A stretch of 43,296 bases of DNA from Paenibacillus montaniterrae (GTDB taxonomy: Bacteria > Bacillota > Bacilli > Paenibacillales > Paenibacillaceae). Location: contig NZ_BOSE01000012.1 in assembly GCF_018403185.1 (NCBI RefSeq), forward strand, positions 126,194 to 169,489, written 5' to 3'. Positions 17,373-25,257 of this stretch are shown in pieces. The notes below the pieces were generated by a model. The model was not told the DNA's origin and ran no database searches. It worked only from the letters and a program-made list of their open reading frames with translations. Numbering within the stretch: the first letter of the stretch is position 1; each line of letters starts with the position of its first letter. The translations under genes and the position numbers were made by a program.

Positions 17373-17733
17373 ATTGCTTTTTAATATCTTCTATTCGCTT
17401 CTTTCCCCAGTCATACATGAGCTCGAGGATGGGCATTAACGTCAAGCCGAGTTCCGTCATGGAATATTCAACCTTTGGAGGAACCTCCGGATATACTTCA
17501 CGATGAATGATGCCATCGTCGGTAAGCTCCTTTAACTGGCTGGTTAGCATTTTATGAGTAATTTTAGGCAGCAGCCGTTGGAGCTCACTGAAGCGCTGAG
17601 GACCTTCCTTCCCAAGATGCCAGAGAATAATCAGCTTCCACTTCCCGCCTATTATCGATAAGGTGAGCTCTTTCTCGCAATTGAAGTCACCATTTTTGAG
17701 CTTATTAAGTATTTCTTCCCTTAAATCAGCCAT
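17371..17733 (-). CDS. hxlR: HxlR-family transcriptional regulator (formaldehyde sensor)
   Basis: A 120-residue winged-helix regulator with the DUF24/HxlR core: GGKWKLIILWHL, FSELQRLLPKITHKMLTSQL, and VPPKVEYSMTELG as the wing. Cys19 and Lys21 in FNCEKELTL correspond to the Cys-x-Lys pair reported to be cross-linked by formaldehyde in Bacillus subtilis HxlR, so it is probably the formaldehyde-responsive activator of hxlAB. Here it is on the same strand and directly upstream of hxlA, whereas I recall a divergent arrangement in B. subtilis. AAGGAG precedes the ATG. An inverted repeat AGCATG-N6-CATGCT (17769-17786) lies upstream of its start. Confidence 0.93.
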   Translation of the reverse strand: MADLREEILNKLKNGDFNCEKELTLSIIGGKWKLIILWHLGKEGPQRFSELQRLLPKITHKMLTSQLKELTDDGIIHREVYPEVPPKVEYSMTELGLTLMPILELMYDWGKKRIEDIKKQ

Positions 17734-17768
17734 AAACTTTTCTCCTTAACAAATTTACAACCCACTTT

Positions 17769-17786
17769 AGCATGATCGACCATGCT
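17769..17786. repeat. Inverted repeat upstream of hxlR
   Basis: AGCATG and CATGCT are separated by 6 bases, 36 bases before the hxlR start codon. It may be an autoregulatory site. No clear promoter hexamers could be fixed around it, and none for ftsE on the other strand either. Confidence 0.4.
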
Positions 17787-17969
17787 TATTTAGTTATACA
17801 GTATCTCACCTCATTACACCAGTTTAACGAATAAACGACAAATTGAAGCTTTTTGCGCGTAAAATGAAAAATGAGAAAAGTGAGAATTGCAAACAGAAGG
17901 CGATCTTTGAAGGAATTAGCTGTACGCTGTCGAATTTATAGAATTGAACTTTCTACAGGATGTGATAAC

Positions 17970-18656
17970 GTGATAGAAATGCACGACATATGGAAAACAT
18001 ATGCGGACGGCACGAGTGCGCTTAATGGCGTGTCGGTCAAAATAGATCGTAATGAGTTTGTTTATTTGGTAGGTCCATCAGGTGCAGGGAAATCTACCTT
18101 TATGAAACTGATCTATCGAGAGGAAATTCCGACAAAAGGCGAGATTTTTGTCAACGGATTCAATATTGGCAAGCTGAAGCAGCGTAAAATTCCTTATATT
18201 CGTCGAAACATCGGGGTCGTTTTTCAGGACTTCAGACTGCTTCCCAAGCTAACCGTTTTTGAAAATGTAGCCTTTGCCATGGAAGCAATTGAAGCACCGC
18301 GCAAAGTCATTAGAAAACGCACGCTCGAAGTGCTGGAGCTGGTCGGCTTGAAGCACAAATATAAAAATTTCCCTTCCCAGCTATCGGGCGGTGAGCAGCA
18401 AAGGGTTTCGATCGCTCGAGCCATTGTTAATAATCCGGCAGTTATCGTGGCAGATGAGCCTACCGGAAACCTGGACCCAGACACGTCTGTCGAGATTATG
18501 CATTTGCTGGAAGAAATTAATTTCCGCGGAACAACAATTGTTATGGCAACTCACAATAAGGAAATTGTGAACTCGATGCGTAAGCGCGTCATTGCTATTG
18601 AAAATGGCAATATTGTGCGTGATGTGCAAAGAGGGGAGTACGGATATGAAATTTAG
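17970..18656 (+). CDS. ftsE: Cell division ATP-binding protein FtsE
   Basis: ABC ATPase of the FtsEX complex that gates peptidoglycan hydrolysis at the envelope. 228 residues from GTG 17970 (MIEMHDIWKTYADG), the normal family length. The open frame extends upstream to 17871, but those residues are not FtsE-like and no ribosome binding site supports them. Walker A GPSGAGKS is at 35-42, the signature is LSGGEQQR and Walker B IVADEPTGNLDP. Its last 11 bases overlap the ftsX start, so the two are translationally coupled. Confidence 0.96.
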   Translation: MIEMHDIWKTYADGTSALNGVSVKIDRNEFVYLVGPSGAGKSTFMKLIYREEIPTKGEIFVNGFNIGKLKQRKIPYIRRNIGVVFQDFRLLPKLTVFENVAFAMEAIEAPRKVIRKRTLEVLELVGLKHKYKNFPSQLSGGEQQRVSIARAIVNNPAVIVADEPTGNLDPDTSVEIMHLLEEINFRGTTIVMATHNKEIVNSMRKRVIAIENGNIVRDVQRGEYGYEI

Positions 18657-19563
18657 CACGTTAGCTCGACACACTAGAGAAGGCTTCAAGAGCATTTGGC
18701 GAAACGGCTGGATGTCCTTTGCCTCCATTACTTCCATTTTTATTTCGTTGTTAATATTAGGCGTGTTCATTTTGCTCGCGCTTAATATGAACGCTATGGC
18801 TTCGCAAATAGAAAGCCAAGTGCAAATCCGGGTGTATTTGCAAACCGAAGTCAGCGAGGAAGTTGTCGCAGATTTGCAGCGTAAAATTGGTAACATAACC
18901 GAGGTAAGCAAGCTTACATACGTTTCCAAGGAAGAAGGGCTGGAAATTTTGCGGGAGCGAATGGGCGAGGACAACAGCAACTGGCTGGAGGGCTACGATA
19001 GCGAAAACAACCCGCTGCCGATTACGTTTACCGTAGAGGTGTTTGAGCCTCAGCTTGTAAAAACAGTTGCCGATCAAATTAATGAAATATCTGCTTCCTA
19101 TGAAACACCGCCAATAGACGAGGTTAAGTACGGTCAAGGAACAGTAGAAACGTTATTCAAAATTACAAATGCCATTCGCAATGCAGGCTATGTTGTTGTT
19201 GCAGCATTGTCGATTACGGCAGTATTGCTCATTTCGAATACGATCCGTATGACCATTGTTGCACGTCAACGTGAGATCGGCATTATGAAAATGGTTGGCG
19301 CGACCAATTCCTTTATTCGCTGGCCATTTTTTATTGAAGGGGCCTTGATCGGAATTCTTACATCAGCGATTACGACAGCAATTGTATTAATAGGGTATGA
19401 CCAAATCGTAAAAGCCTTTCAATATGATCTATCGCTCATGCTGCTGCAGCTATTGCCTGTAAAAGAGGTTATGCCGCTTACAGCGATGATGATGATATTG
19501 CTCGGTTCCTTTATCGGAATTTGGGGCAGTGTGATGTCTGTTCGTAAATATTTGAAGGTGTAG
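18646..19563 (+). CDS. ftsX: Cell division protein FtsX (permease-like)
   Basis: Membrane partner of FtsE that passes the ATPase signal to a periplasmic/extracellular murein hydrolase. 305 residues from ATG 18646. Four hydrophobic segments are visible near 23-45, 172-195, 225-248 and 275-297. A large extracellular loop (about 46-170) follows the first segment and would contact the hydrolase. The FtsX core motif RQREIGIMKMVGATNSFIRW lies between segments 2 and 3. It overlaps ftsE by 11 bases, and the M23 hydrolase gene follows after 11 bases. Confidence 0.95.
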   Translation: MKFSTLARHTREGFKSIWRNGWMSFASITSIFISLLILGVFILLALNMNAMASQIESQVQIRVYLQTEVSEEVVADLQRKIGNITEVSKLTYVSKEEGLEILRERMGEDNSNWLEGYDSENNPLPITFTVEVFEPQLVKTVADQINEISASYETPPIDEVKYGQGTVETLFKITNAIRNAGYVVVAALSITAVLLISNTIRMTIVARQREIGIMKMVGATNSFIRWPFFIEGALIGILTSAITTAIVLIGYDQIVKAFQYDLSLMLLQLLPVKEVMPLTAMMMILLGSFIGIWGSVMSVRKYLKV

Positions 19564-19574
19564 GTGAAAATAAA

Positions 19575-20795
19575 GTGAATAAGAAAAAAATTACCGCTTA
19601 TATGCTCTCGGCAGCGCTATTTCTATCAATAGCGGCTGTTTCACCAAGCAGCTATGCATCAACACTCTCGCAAATTGAGAAGCAAATTCAACAGAAAAAC
19701 GAAGAGAAGAAAAAATCAGAAGAGCGCGCTGCCCAAGCGCAAGCTGATAAAACAGAAGTTGAAAAGGAACAAATCGCTGTTGAAAACGAGAAGAAGCAGC
19801 TGGAAGCAGAGCGCGACAAGCTCATGGCTGAGATTAGAGAGCTTGCCAAAGCGATGGAGAAAACCGAAGCTGAAATTCGTGAGGCTGAGAAGCAGCTGAA
19901 AATAACAGAGCAAGAGCTGGAGGAAGCAATCCAGCAGGTAGAAAAGCAGGATGAGCTTATGCAGAAGCGCACCAGACTGATGTACAGCAACGGTGTAGTA
20001 TCGTATTTGGATGTGCTGCTTAGCGCAACAAGCTTCTCTGATTTTCTCGATCGCTTTGACTCCCTGCAAATGATTCTAAAGTCGGACCGTGAAATTTTGG
20101 ATTCGTTCAAGGAAGCACAGCAGGTCGTTGAAGACAAAAAGGCTGAGGTTGAAGAGCAGCTTGCTGCATTGGAAGCAATGTATAAAGAGCTAGAAGAAGA
20201 AGAGAAGGTTCTAATGGAGAAGGAAGCCGAGAAGGAAGAGCTGATTGAAAAGCTTGCTCAAAAGTCGGCTGAGCTTGATGAATTGCATACAGAGCTAAGT
20301 GAAATAACAGAAGAGGAAGAACGCAATCTCGTGAAAATCGCTTCTGAATTGTCCAAGCTCTATGCTGAGAAGAACCGCATTGCCAATCCATATTCTGGTG
20401 GCAAGCTAGGCATGCCAATCGATAGCAAATATCGCGTGACCTCTAACTTCGGCATGCGAATTCATCCGATTTCCGGCAAAAGAAAGGCGCATAACGGCAT
20501 CGACTTCGGTGCTCCATCCGGAACACCAATCTATGCAGCTGAGTCGGGCAATGTTATTGTAGCCAAGTATACTAGCGGTTATGGCAATACGGTTATTATC
20601 GACCATGGCAATGGCCTATGGACATTGTACGGTCATATTAAAAAGGGTGGAATTCTCGTCAGCGAAGGCGATCAAGTTAAGCGTGGCGATAAAATCGCAT
20701 TGGTAGGCTCAACAGGCAATTCCACAGGTCCTCATTTACATTTTGAAGTTCGTAAAAACGAAGTGCCGGTAAATCCTTCAAATTACTTGAAATAA
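19575..20795 (+). CDS. Secreted coiled-coil M23 murein hydrolase (EnvC-like)
   Basis: Exported peptidoglycan endopeptidase of 406 residues. The signal peptide spans about 1-28 (cleavage after SSYA). A long Lys/Glu/Gln-rich coiled coil covers about 30-255. The C-terminal M23 (LytM) domain covers about 275-405, with zinc ligands H306 and D310 (HNGID) and H387/H389 (HLHFE). The family residues are intact, so it should be catalytically active and not a degenerate activator like E. coli EnvC. It is the last gene behind ftsEX, and the coiled coil is the expected contact with the FtsX loop, as for PcsB and CwlO. GTG start at 19575 with GGTGA upstream. Confidence 0.9.
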   Translation: MNKKKITAYMLSAALFLSIAAVSPSSYASTLSQIEKQIQQKNEEKKKSEERAAQAQADKTEVEKEQIAVENEKKQLEAERDKLMAEIRELAKAMEKTEAEIREAEKQLKITEQELEEAIQQVEKQDELMQKRTRLMYSNGVVSYLDVLLSATSFSDFLDRFDSLQMILKSDREILDSFKEAQQVVEDKKAEVEEQLAALEAMYKELEEEEKVLMEKEAEKEELIEKLAQKSAELDELHTELSEITEEEERNLVKIASELSKLYAEKNRIANPYSGGKLGMPIDSKYRVTSNFGMRIHPISGKRKAHNGIDFGAPSGTPIYAAESGNVIVAKYTSGYGNTVIIDHGNGLWTLYGHIKKGGILVSEGDQVKRGDKIALVGSTGNSTGPHLHFEVRKNEVPVNPSNYLK

Positions 20796-20805
20796 AGAAT
20801 CATCA

Positions 20806-20860
20806 GGGCTTATTCAGATTTTCAGTATTCACTGAATTTCTGGACAAGCCCCTTGTTGTT
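20806..20860 (+). terminator. Terminator after the ftsEX-hydrolase unit
   Basis: A long stem (GGGCTT with AAGCCC, TTCAGA with TCTGGA, TTCAGT with ACTGAA) is followed by a moderately T-rich CCTTGTTGTT. It probably ends the operon before the ctpB promoter. Confidence 0.6.
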
Positions 20861-20899
20861 GCAGCTAGCTCCTAATTGTTTTACCTGTTAGATGAAGTT

Positions 20900-20929
20900 T
20901 TTACATTGCATAAATAAATGCGCTACAAT
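20900..20929 (+). promoter_or_regulatory. Promoter of the S41 protease gene
   Basis: TTTACA (20900-20905), an 18-bp spacer and TACAAT (20924-20929), about 55 bases upstream of the coding start. Confidence 0.55.
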
Positions 20930-20984
20930 TGTCATATACTAAGTTGGTCGAGCTAGAGTATACATGAATAGGTGGTGAGAGTTG

Positions 20985-22439
20985 ATGCGTGTAAGAGGAC
21001 GCACAGTAGCGGCAATCGTAATGCTAAGTGTACTTGCAACAGTTTTTGTTACGTTGCTCGTTGTGGACAAGCTGGATGAGGTTCCTGTAGCCGCTTCAAC
21101 ATCGGTTATTTCTGCTGCAACTGACCGTGGAACGCAGCTGACTGATGAAGAGTTAAAGCAGCTTAACACCGTAATAGATTTGCTGGAGACGCAGTACGTT
21201 TCAGAGGTCGAGCGGGAAGATCTTATTGACGGAGCGATCTCGGGTATGATGAATGCGCTTGGTGATCCATATTCCGTATATATGGAAAAGGAGGTTGCTA
21301 ATCAATTCTCGCAATCGATCGAAGGCTCATTTTCTGGTATAGGCGCAGAGGTTTCATTGGAAAACGGCCAAGTTGTAGTTGTATCTCCTATTAAAGGATC
21401 TCCCGCTGAAAGAGGCGGATTGCTTGCCAAGGACGTTATTTTGTCAGTAAACGGAGAAAGCTTGTCTGGCCTTACTTTACAGGAAGCGGTTAATGTAATT
21501 CGCGGGGAAAAAGGGACAAAGGCCAAGCTGGAGGTCATTCGTGAAGGGCAAGCTAAGCCGATCACCGTTGTACTGATTCGCGATGACATTGATATCGAAA
21601 CGGTATATAGCAGCATAGATGAGCAAGGCATTGGAGTAATTGAAATTACTCAATTCTCCGTAAATACGGCGGAACGCTTTGCCGAGGAGCTTGCTGCGCT
21701 TGAGCAAAAAGGGTTGAAAGGGCTTGTGATCGATGTGCGCAACAATCCTGGAGGCGTACTGCAGGATGTAGTGGAAATCGCACAGCTTATGATGAAGGAA
21801 GGCTCCGTTGTTGTTCAGGTCGAGGATCGCAACGGCAAGCGAGACAAAACCTACGCTAAAGGCGGGGAGCAGAAGAAGTATCCTATTGTAGTGCTGACCA
21901 ATGGCGGCAGCGCAAGTGCGTCTGAAATATTGGCAGGCGCGCTGCAGGAGGGTGCGGGGGCTACAGTTGTTGGACAGCAAACGTATGGAAAAGGTACCGT
22001 ACAGGTAAGCTTTAACCAGCTGTTTGAGGATGGCGGTCTAATTAAAATGACGATTGCAAAATGGCTGACGCCAAAAGGCAATTGGATTAATGAAAAAGGC
22101 GTTACTCCTGATGTTGTAGTCGAGCCCCCTGCAATTTATAGCGTCGCTCGTCTACATCTCACCGAAAGTCTTAAAGAGGATATGCTGAATGAGCAAATTG
22201 CTAGCGCGCAAATTATGCTGCAAACGCTAGGCTATGGCGTGGATCGCACCGATGGCTACTTTAGTGCCATGACGACGAAGGCTGTTAAGCAATTTCAGCA
22301 GGATTACTCCGTTCCAGTTACTGGAATTATTGATGAAGCAACAGCTGCCAAGCTGGAGGAAAGCGTCATTTCCTTTATTCGCGATGTGGAAAATGATCCG
22401 CAATTGCAGAAAGCGTTGGAGCTGGCGGGCAGGAAATAA
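20985..22439 (+). CDS. ctpB: Carboxy-terminal processing protease (S41, CtpB type)
   Basis: Membrane-anchored serine protease of 484 residues that trims envelope proteins. An N-terminal hydrophobic anchor at about 8-28 is followed by a PDZ domain (about 95-180, IGAEVSLENGQVVVVSPIKG). The S41 catalytic core has Ser311 in GGSASASE and Lys336 in YGKGTVQV. A peptidoglycan-binding domain covers about 405-465 (LQTLGYGVDRTDGYFSAMT). In Bacillus, CtpB acts in sporulation signalling by cleaving SpoIVFA and lies near ftsEX and minJ as here. ATG 20985 is chosen over the adjacent TTG at 20982. Confidence 0.93.
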   Translation: MRVRGRTVAAIVMLSVLATVFVTLLVVDKLDEVPVAASTSVISAATDRGTQLTDEELKQLNTVIDLLETQYVSEVEREDLIDGAISGMMNALGDPYSVYMEKEVANQFSQSIEGSFSGIGAEVSLENGQVVVVSPIKGSPAERGGLLAKDVILSVNGESLSGLTLQEAVNVIRGEKGTKAKLEVIREGQAKPITVVLIRDDIDIETVYSSIDEQGIGVIEITQFSVNTAERFAEELAALEQKGLKGLVIDVRNNPGGVLQDVVEIAQLMMKEGSVVVQVEDRNGKRDKTYAKGGEQKKYPIVVLTNGGSASASEILAGALQEGAGATVVGQQTYGKGTVQVSFNQLFEDGGLIKMTIAKWLTPKGNWINEKGVTPDVVVEPPAIYSVARLHLTESLKEDMLNEQIASAQIMLQTLGYGVDRTDGYFSAMTTKAVKQFQQDYSVPVTGIIDEATAAKLEESVISFIRDVENDPQLQKALELAGRK

Positions 22440-22462
22440 GCGGCGCGCGTCGAACTAGTTAA

Positions 22463-22504
22463 AGGTTGGTTTCTTAGTGCATAAGAAACCTGCCTTTTTT
22501 TATT
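22463..22504 (+). terminator. Terminator after ctpB
   Basis: GGTTTCTTA pairs with TAAGAAACC, flanked by AGG/CCT, and is followed by a run of seven T. Confidence 0.85.
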
Positions 22505-22535
22505 TGTGATCTAAAGTGGTGAAGGGGTGTACGCA

Positions 22536-23846
22536 GTGGATAATGTTGAGCTATGGCTCATACTGTTAGGAAAAGCAATATTGTCTTTGCTAACACAGCC
22601 TTTCTTCTATGTATCTCTATTGCTGCTCGGCTTAATTTATACCTTTTTAACACGAATGGAAAGAGCGATGTTTGCTACCAGGCTCCAGCCTTGGCTAAAA
22701 CCTTTTCTACAATCGGTTATCGGCGGTGTTTTGGCTGCGCTTGCGGTTTCACTCGTATCCGCTTTGTTAGGCTTCACCTTCACTGTAGAGACTGTATGGT
22801 GGCTTTGGGGCGTATCTCTTCTGCTGGCGCTTATTCGGCTTCGGCTTGTCAATATTGCGTACAGCGCCGCTATTGTAAGCTTGCTGCATCTCATTGCGAA
22901 GCTGGCAGATCCGCTGCCGCTGCAATATGATATGCTAATCATTTATCAATCCTTATTAAATCTTCAACCGCTGAACATACTAGTAGTAGCCTCCTTGCTG
23001 CTGCTTGCACAAGCTGCATTAATTCGTTGGCAGGGCAAGCATTTTGTAAGCCCGATCTATATGAGCGGCAAGCGCGGGAAGCTTATAGGCGGCTATGTGC
23101 TTCATGGCTACTGGACTGCTCCTATTCTGCTGTTTATGCCCGTTGCTGCCGAGACGAAAGGCGCAGTCACGTTTGCTGCCCAAGCGGCCCAGCCCTTCTT
23201 TTTTACAGGAGGCGAAGGGGCATGGCTGCTGCTTGCCTGTCCGCTTATGCTAGGGCTGACTGGCATGACACAATCGAGCAGTCCTGAGCAATTTGTTAAG
23301 CGAACAGCAAAGCAGTGGCTGCTGTATGCAGTGCTGCTGCTAGCCATTGCGATAGCTTCCTGGTGGGTGAAGCCGCTAATATGGGTTGCCGCTATCGGCA
23401 TGCTGCTTTCATTCGAGCTCATCCATTGGCTCAATCGACGCAACGAAAGCAAGCAGCCTCCGCGTTATGGCCCGCTAGACAAAGGTTTGCGCGTGCTTGC
23501 AATCGTCGAGCACTCTCCTGCTGTACATATGGGCATACAAGCAGGAGATACTGTACTGAAGGCGAATGGACAAGCGGTTAATTCCTTGGCGGAGCTGTAT
23601 GAGGCGATGTCAATTAACCCGGCCTTTTGCAAGCTGGAGTTGCTCAACACCGAAGGAGAGGTCAAATTCGCTCAGCGTGCCAGATTTGCAGATGAGCACC
23701 ATCAGCTGGGCATTATTATGGCGCCTGACGGTAAAGCGAAGCATTTGGAAAAATATCGCGAGCCTGGGCTATTGACGCTTTTTGGGCAAAGCAAGCTGCG
23801 ACAAAAGCTGTCAAGCGATACACAAGATTCAACAATAACCTTGTAA
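22536..23846 (+). CDS. minJ: Polytopic membrane protein with C-terminal PDZ domain (MinJ-like)
   Basis: 436 residues. Multiple hydrophobic segments fill the first 300 residues (about eight), followed by a cytoplasmic PDZ domain near 325-400 (GLRVLAIVEHSPAVHMGIQAGDTVLKANGQAV). This architecture and the position next to ctpB and ftsEX match MinJ, which bridges DivIVA and MinD to restrict division at poles and new septa. Sequence assignment is by architecture and synteny only. GTG 22536 is preferred because GAAGGGG lies 8 bases upstream; GTG 22527 overlaps that ribosome binding site. Confidence 0.7.
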   Translation: MDNVELWLILLGKAILSLLTQPFFYVSLLLLGLIYTFLTRMERAMFATRLQPWLKPFLQSVIGGVLAALAVSLVSALLGFTFTVETVWWLWGVSLLLALIRLRLVNIAYSAAIVSLLHLIAKLADPLPLQYDMLIIYQSLLNLQPLNILVVASLLLLAQAALIRWQGKHFVSPIYMSGKRGKLIGGYVLHGYWTAPILLFMPVAAETKGAVTFAAQAAQPFFFTGGEGAWLLLACPLMLGLTGMTQSSSPEQFVKRTAKQWLLYAVLLLAIAIASWWVKPLIWVAAIGMLLSFELIHWLNRRNESKQPPRYGPLDKGLRVLAIVEHSPAVHMGIQAGDTVLKANGQAVNSLAELYEAMSINPAFCKLELLNTEGEVKFAQRARFADEHHQLGIIMAPDGKAKHLEKYREPGLLTLFGQSKLRQKLSSDTQDSTITL

Positions 23847-23870
23847 AATAATGTAAAACATTCTAAAGAC

Positions 23871-23912
23871 CTATAGCCTATTATGATCGAACCATGTCAT
23901 AATAGGCTATAG
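23871..23912. repeat. Perfect 16-bp inverted repeat upstream of the response regulator
   Basis: CTATAGCCTATTATGA (23871-23886) and its exact reverse complement (23897-23912) are separated by 10 bases. It is AT-rich and not followed by a T-run. It starts 24 bases after the minJ-like stop and ends 35 bases before the response regulator start, so it could be an operator, a processing hairpin or an inefficient terminator. Confidence 0.8.
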
Positions 23913-23947
23913 TTGTAACAACGCATTTTGATAGGGTGGTGAACAGC

Positions 23948-25129
23948 TTGAAGATCATGCTAGTGGATGATGAAAACCTTGCTCTTCTGCAGCTAGAGCG
24001 AATGATAACGAATGCTTTTACCGAGCATGGCGTGCAGGATCAAATTCAAGAGCTTAAAAGCTTTCAGCTTGTGCAGCAAGCGTTGGACTATGCCAAGCAA
24101 AGCCCGCCTGATTTAATATTTCTAGATATTCAAATGCCTGAGATTACAGGCCTTGAAGCAGCTGAATATTTTCAGCAAATGCTGCCTGAGGTTGAAATCA
24201 TTTTTGTAACCGCATATGATGAATTCGCTGTTAAAGCGTTTGAGCTTAATGCGATGGATTATTTGTTAAAGCCAGTGTCTGCGTCGCGTTTAAGTAAAAC
24301 GGTAAACCGGATTATGGCAAGACGCAAGGACAAGCAGCCGCAAGTACTAGTCGAGAAGCCTCAAGCAAAACAAAAAATATATTGCTTTAACCATATCCGC
24401 TTCCAGGTTGGCGACGGGATCATTGAATATCCGAAGTGGAGAACGGCAAAGGCGCAGGAATTGTTTGCCTTTCTGCTGCATCATCGCGGAGAGTTTGTTC
24501 CCAAGTATTCGATTATCAATATGTTTTCGCCCGAGCTGGACAAAAAACGGGCGATGACGCAGCTGTATACGGTTATTTATCAAATCCGCAAATGTGTGAA
24601 GGAAGCGAATTTGGAAATTAAAATCGACAATGACAGCATTCAGGAAGGCTATTGCTTGCGTCTGGAAAATACGGTTATAGATGTCGAGCAATGGGAAAAG
24701 GAGCTTAATCAGCTGCAGCCGCAGGACCCGCAATATTATAACAAGCTGGAAGAGCTGCTTTATCAATACGAAGGCGATTATATGGGCAATTACGACTATT
24801 TATGGGCTGAAAGTGAAAGAGAGCGGCTGCGGCAGCTATGGATTAGCAACGCCAAAGATTTTCTCCAGCACCTGTACGCTATAAAGGATTGGTCGAGGCT
24901 GCTGAAGCTGGGAGACAAAATGAACTCCTTTAGCCCGTACGAATTTGAATATGGCATTTATATGATGGAAGCCTATGACCAGCTGGGACAATATGACAAG
25001 CTGAAGCAATTTTATGAGAAGCAGGAGCAGACAATGCTTGAGGAGCTTGATCTGCCGCTGCCTGAAGATATGATACATTGGTATGAAGCCTGGCTCGCAA
25101 GCCGCAAGGGTATACAGAATAAAGTATAG
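23948..25129 (+). CDS. Orphan response regulator with SARP-type HTH and BTAD output
   Basis: 393 residues in three parts. The receiver domain (about 1-120) has the acidic pair D7/D8, phosphoacceptor Asp60 in LIFLDIQMP, the Thr of FVTAYDEF and the Lys of YLLKPV. An OmpR-like winged helix covers about 140-235 (AKAQELFAFLLHHRGEFVPK, MTQLYTVIYQIRK). A bacterial transcriptional activator domain of helical repeats covers about 245-390. TTG 23948 is chosen because GGGTGGTGA lies 5 bases upstream and the frame then starts exactly at the receiver (MKIMLVDDE). No histidine kinase gene is adjacent, so the input is unknown. The target genes cannot be read from the window. Confidence 0.88.
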   Translation: MKIMLVDDENLALLQLERMITNAFTEHGVQDQIQELKSFQLVQQALDYAKQSPPDLIFLDIQMPEITGLEAAEYFQQMLPEVEIIFVTAYDEFAVKAFELNAMDYLLKPVSASRLSKTVNRIMARRKDKQPQVLVEKPQAKQKIYCFNHIRFQVGDGIIEYPKWRTAKAQELFAFLLHHRGEFVPKYSIINMFSPELDKKRAMTQLYTVIYQIRKCVKEANLEIKIDNDSIQEGYCLRLENTVIDVEQWEKELNQLQPQDPQYYNKLEELLYQYEGDYMGNYDYLWAESERERLRQLWISNAKDFLQHLYAIKDWSRLLKLGDKMNSFSPYEFEYGIYMMEAYDQLGQYDKLKQFYEKQEQTMLEELDLPLPEDMIHWYEAWLASRKGIQNKV

Positions 25130-25132
25130 CTC

Positions 25133-25162
25133 TTGCGGCTTTGCCGTGTTTAGCGCTATAAT
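25133..25162 (+). promoter_or_regulatory. Promoter of uvrBA
   Basis: TTGCGG (25133-25138), an 18-bp spacer and TATAAT (25157-25162). A second candidate, TTGAAA (25196-25201) with TAATAA (25219-25224) and a 17-bp spacer, lies closer to uvrB. Confidence 0.55.
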
Positions 25163-25168
25163 AAATGA

Positions 25169-25180
25169 GAACATACATTC
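25169..25180 (+). promoter_or_regulatory. LexA-box-like site at the uvrBA promoter
   Basis: GAAC-ATAC-ATTC differs by one base from the Firmicutes LexA pattern GAAC-N4-GTTC. It lies 6 bases downstream of the -10, where a repressor would block initiation. uvrBA is SOS-controlled in Bacillus, so LexA is the natural candidate. Confidence 0.5.
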
Positions 25181-25257
25181 TGTTTCGTAAACCTGTTGAA
25201 ATTGGCAAAATTTGACCATAATAAAATTATTCAGAAATAGATGGACGGGAGGATCAT

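Noticed and set aside
17871..17969. N-terminal extension of FtsE
   Set aside because: The 33 extra residues are Arg-rich and unlike FtsE; GTG 17970 gives the standard 228-residue protein.
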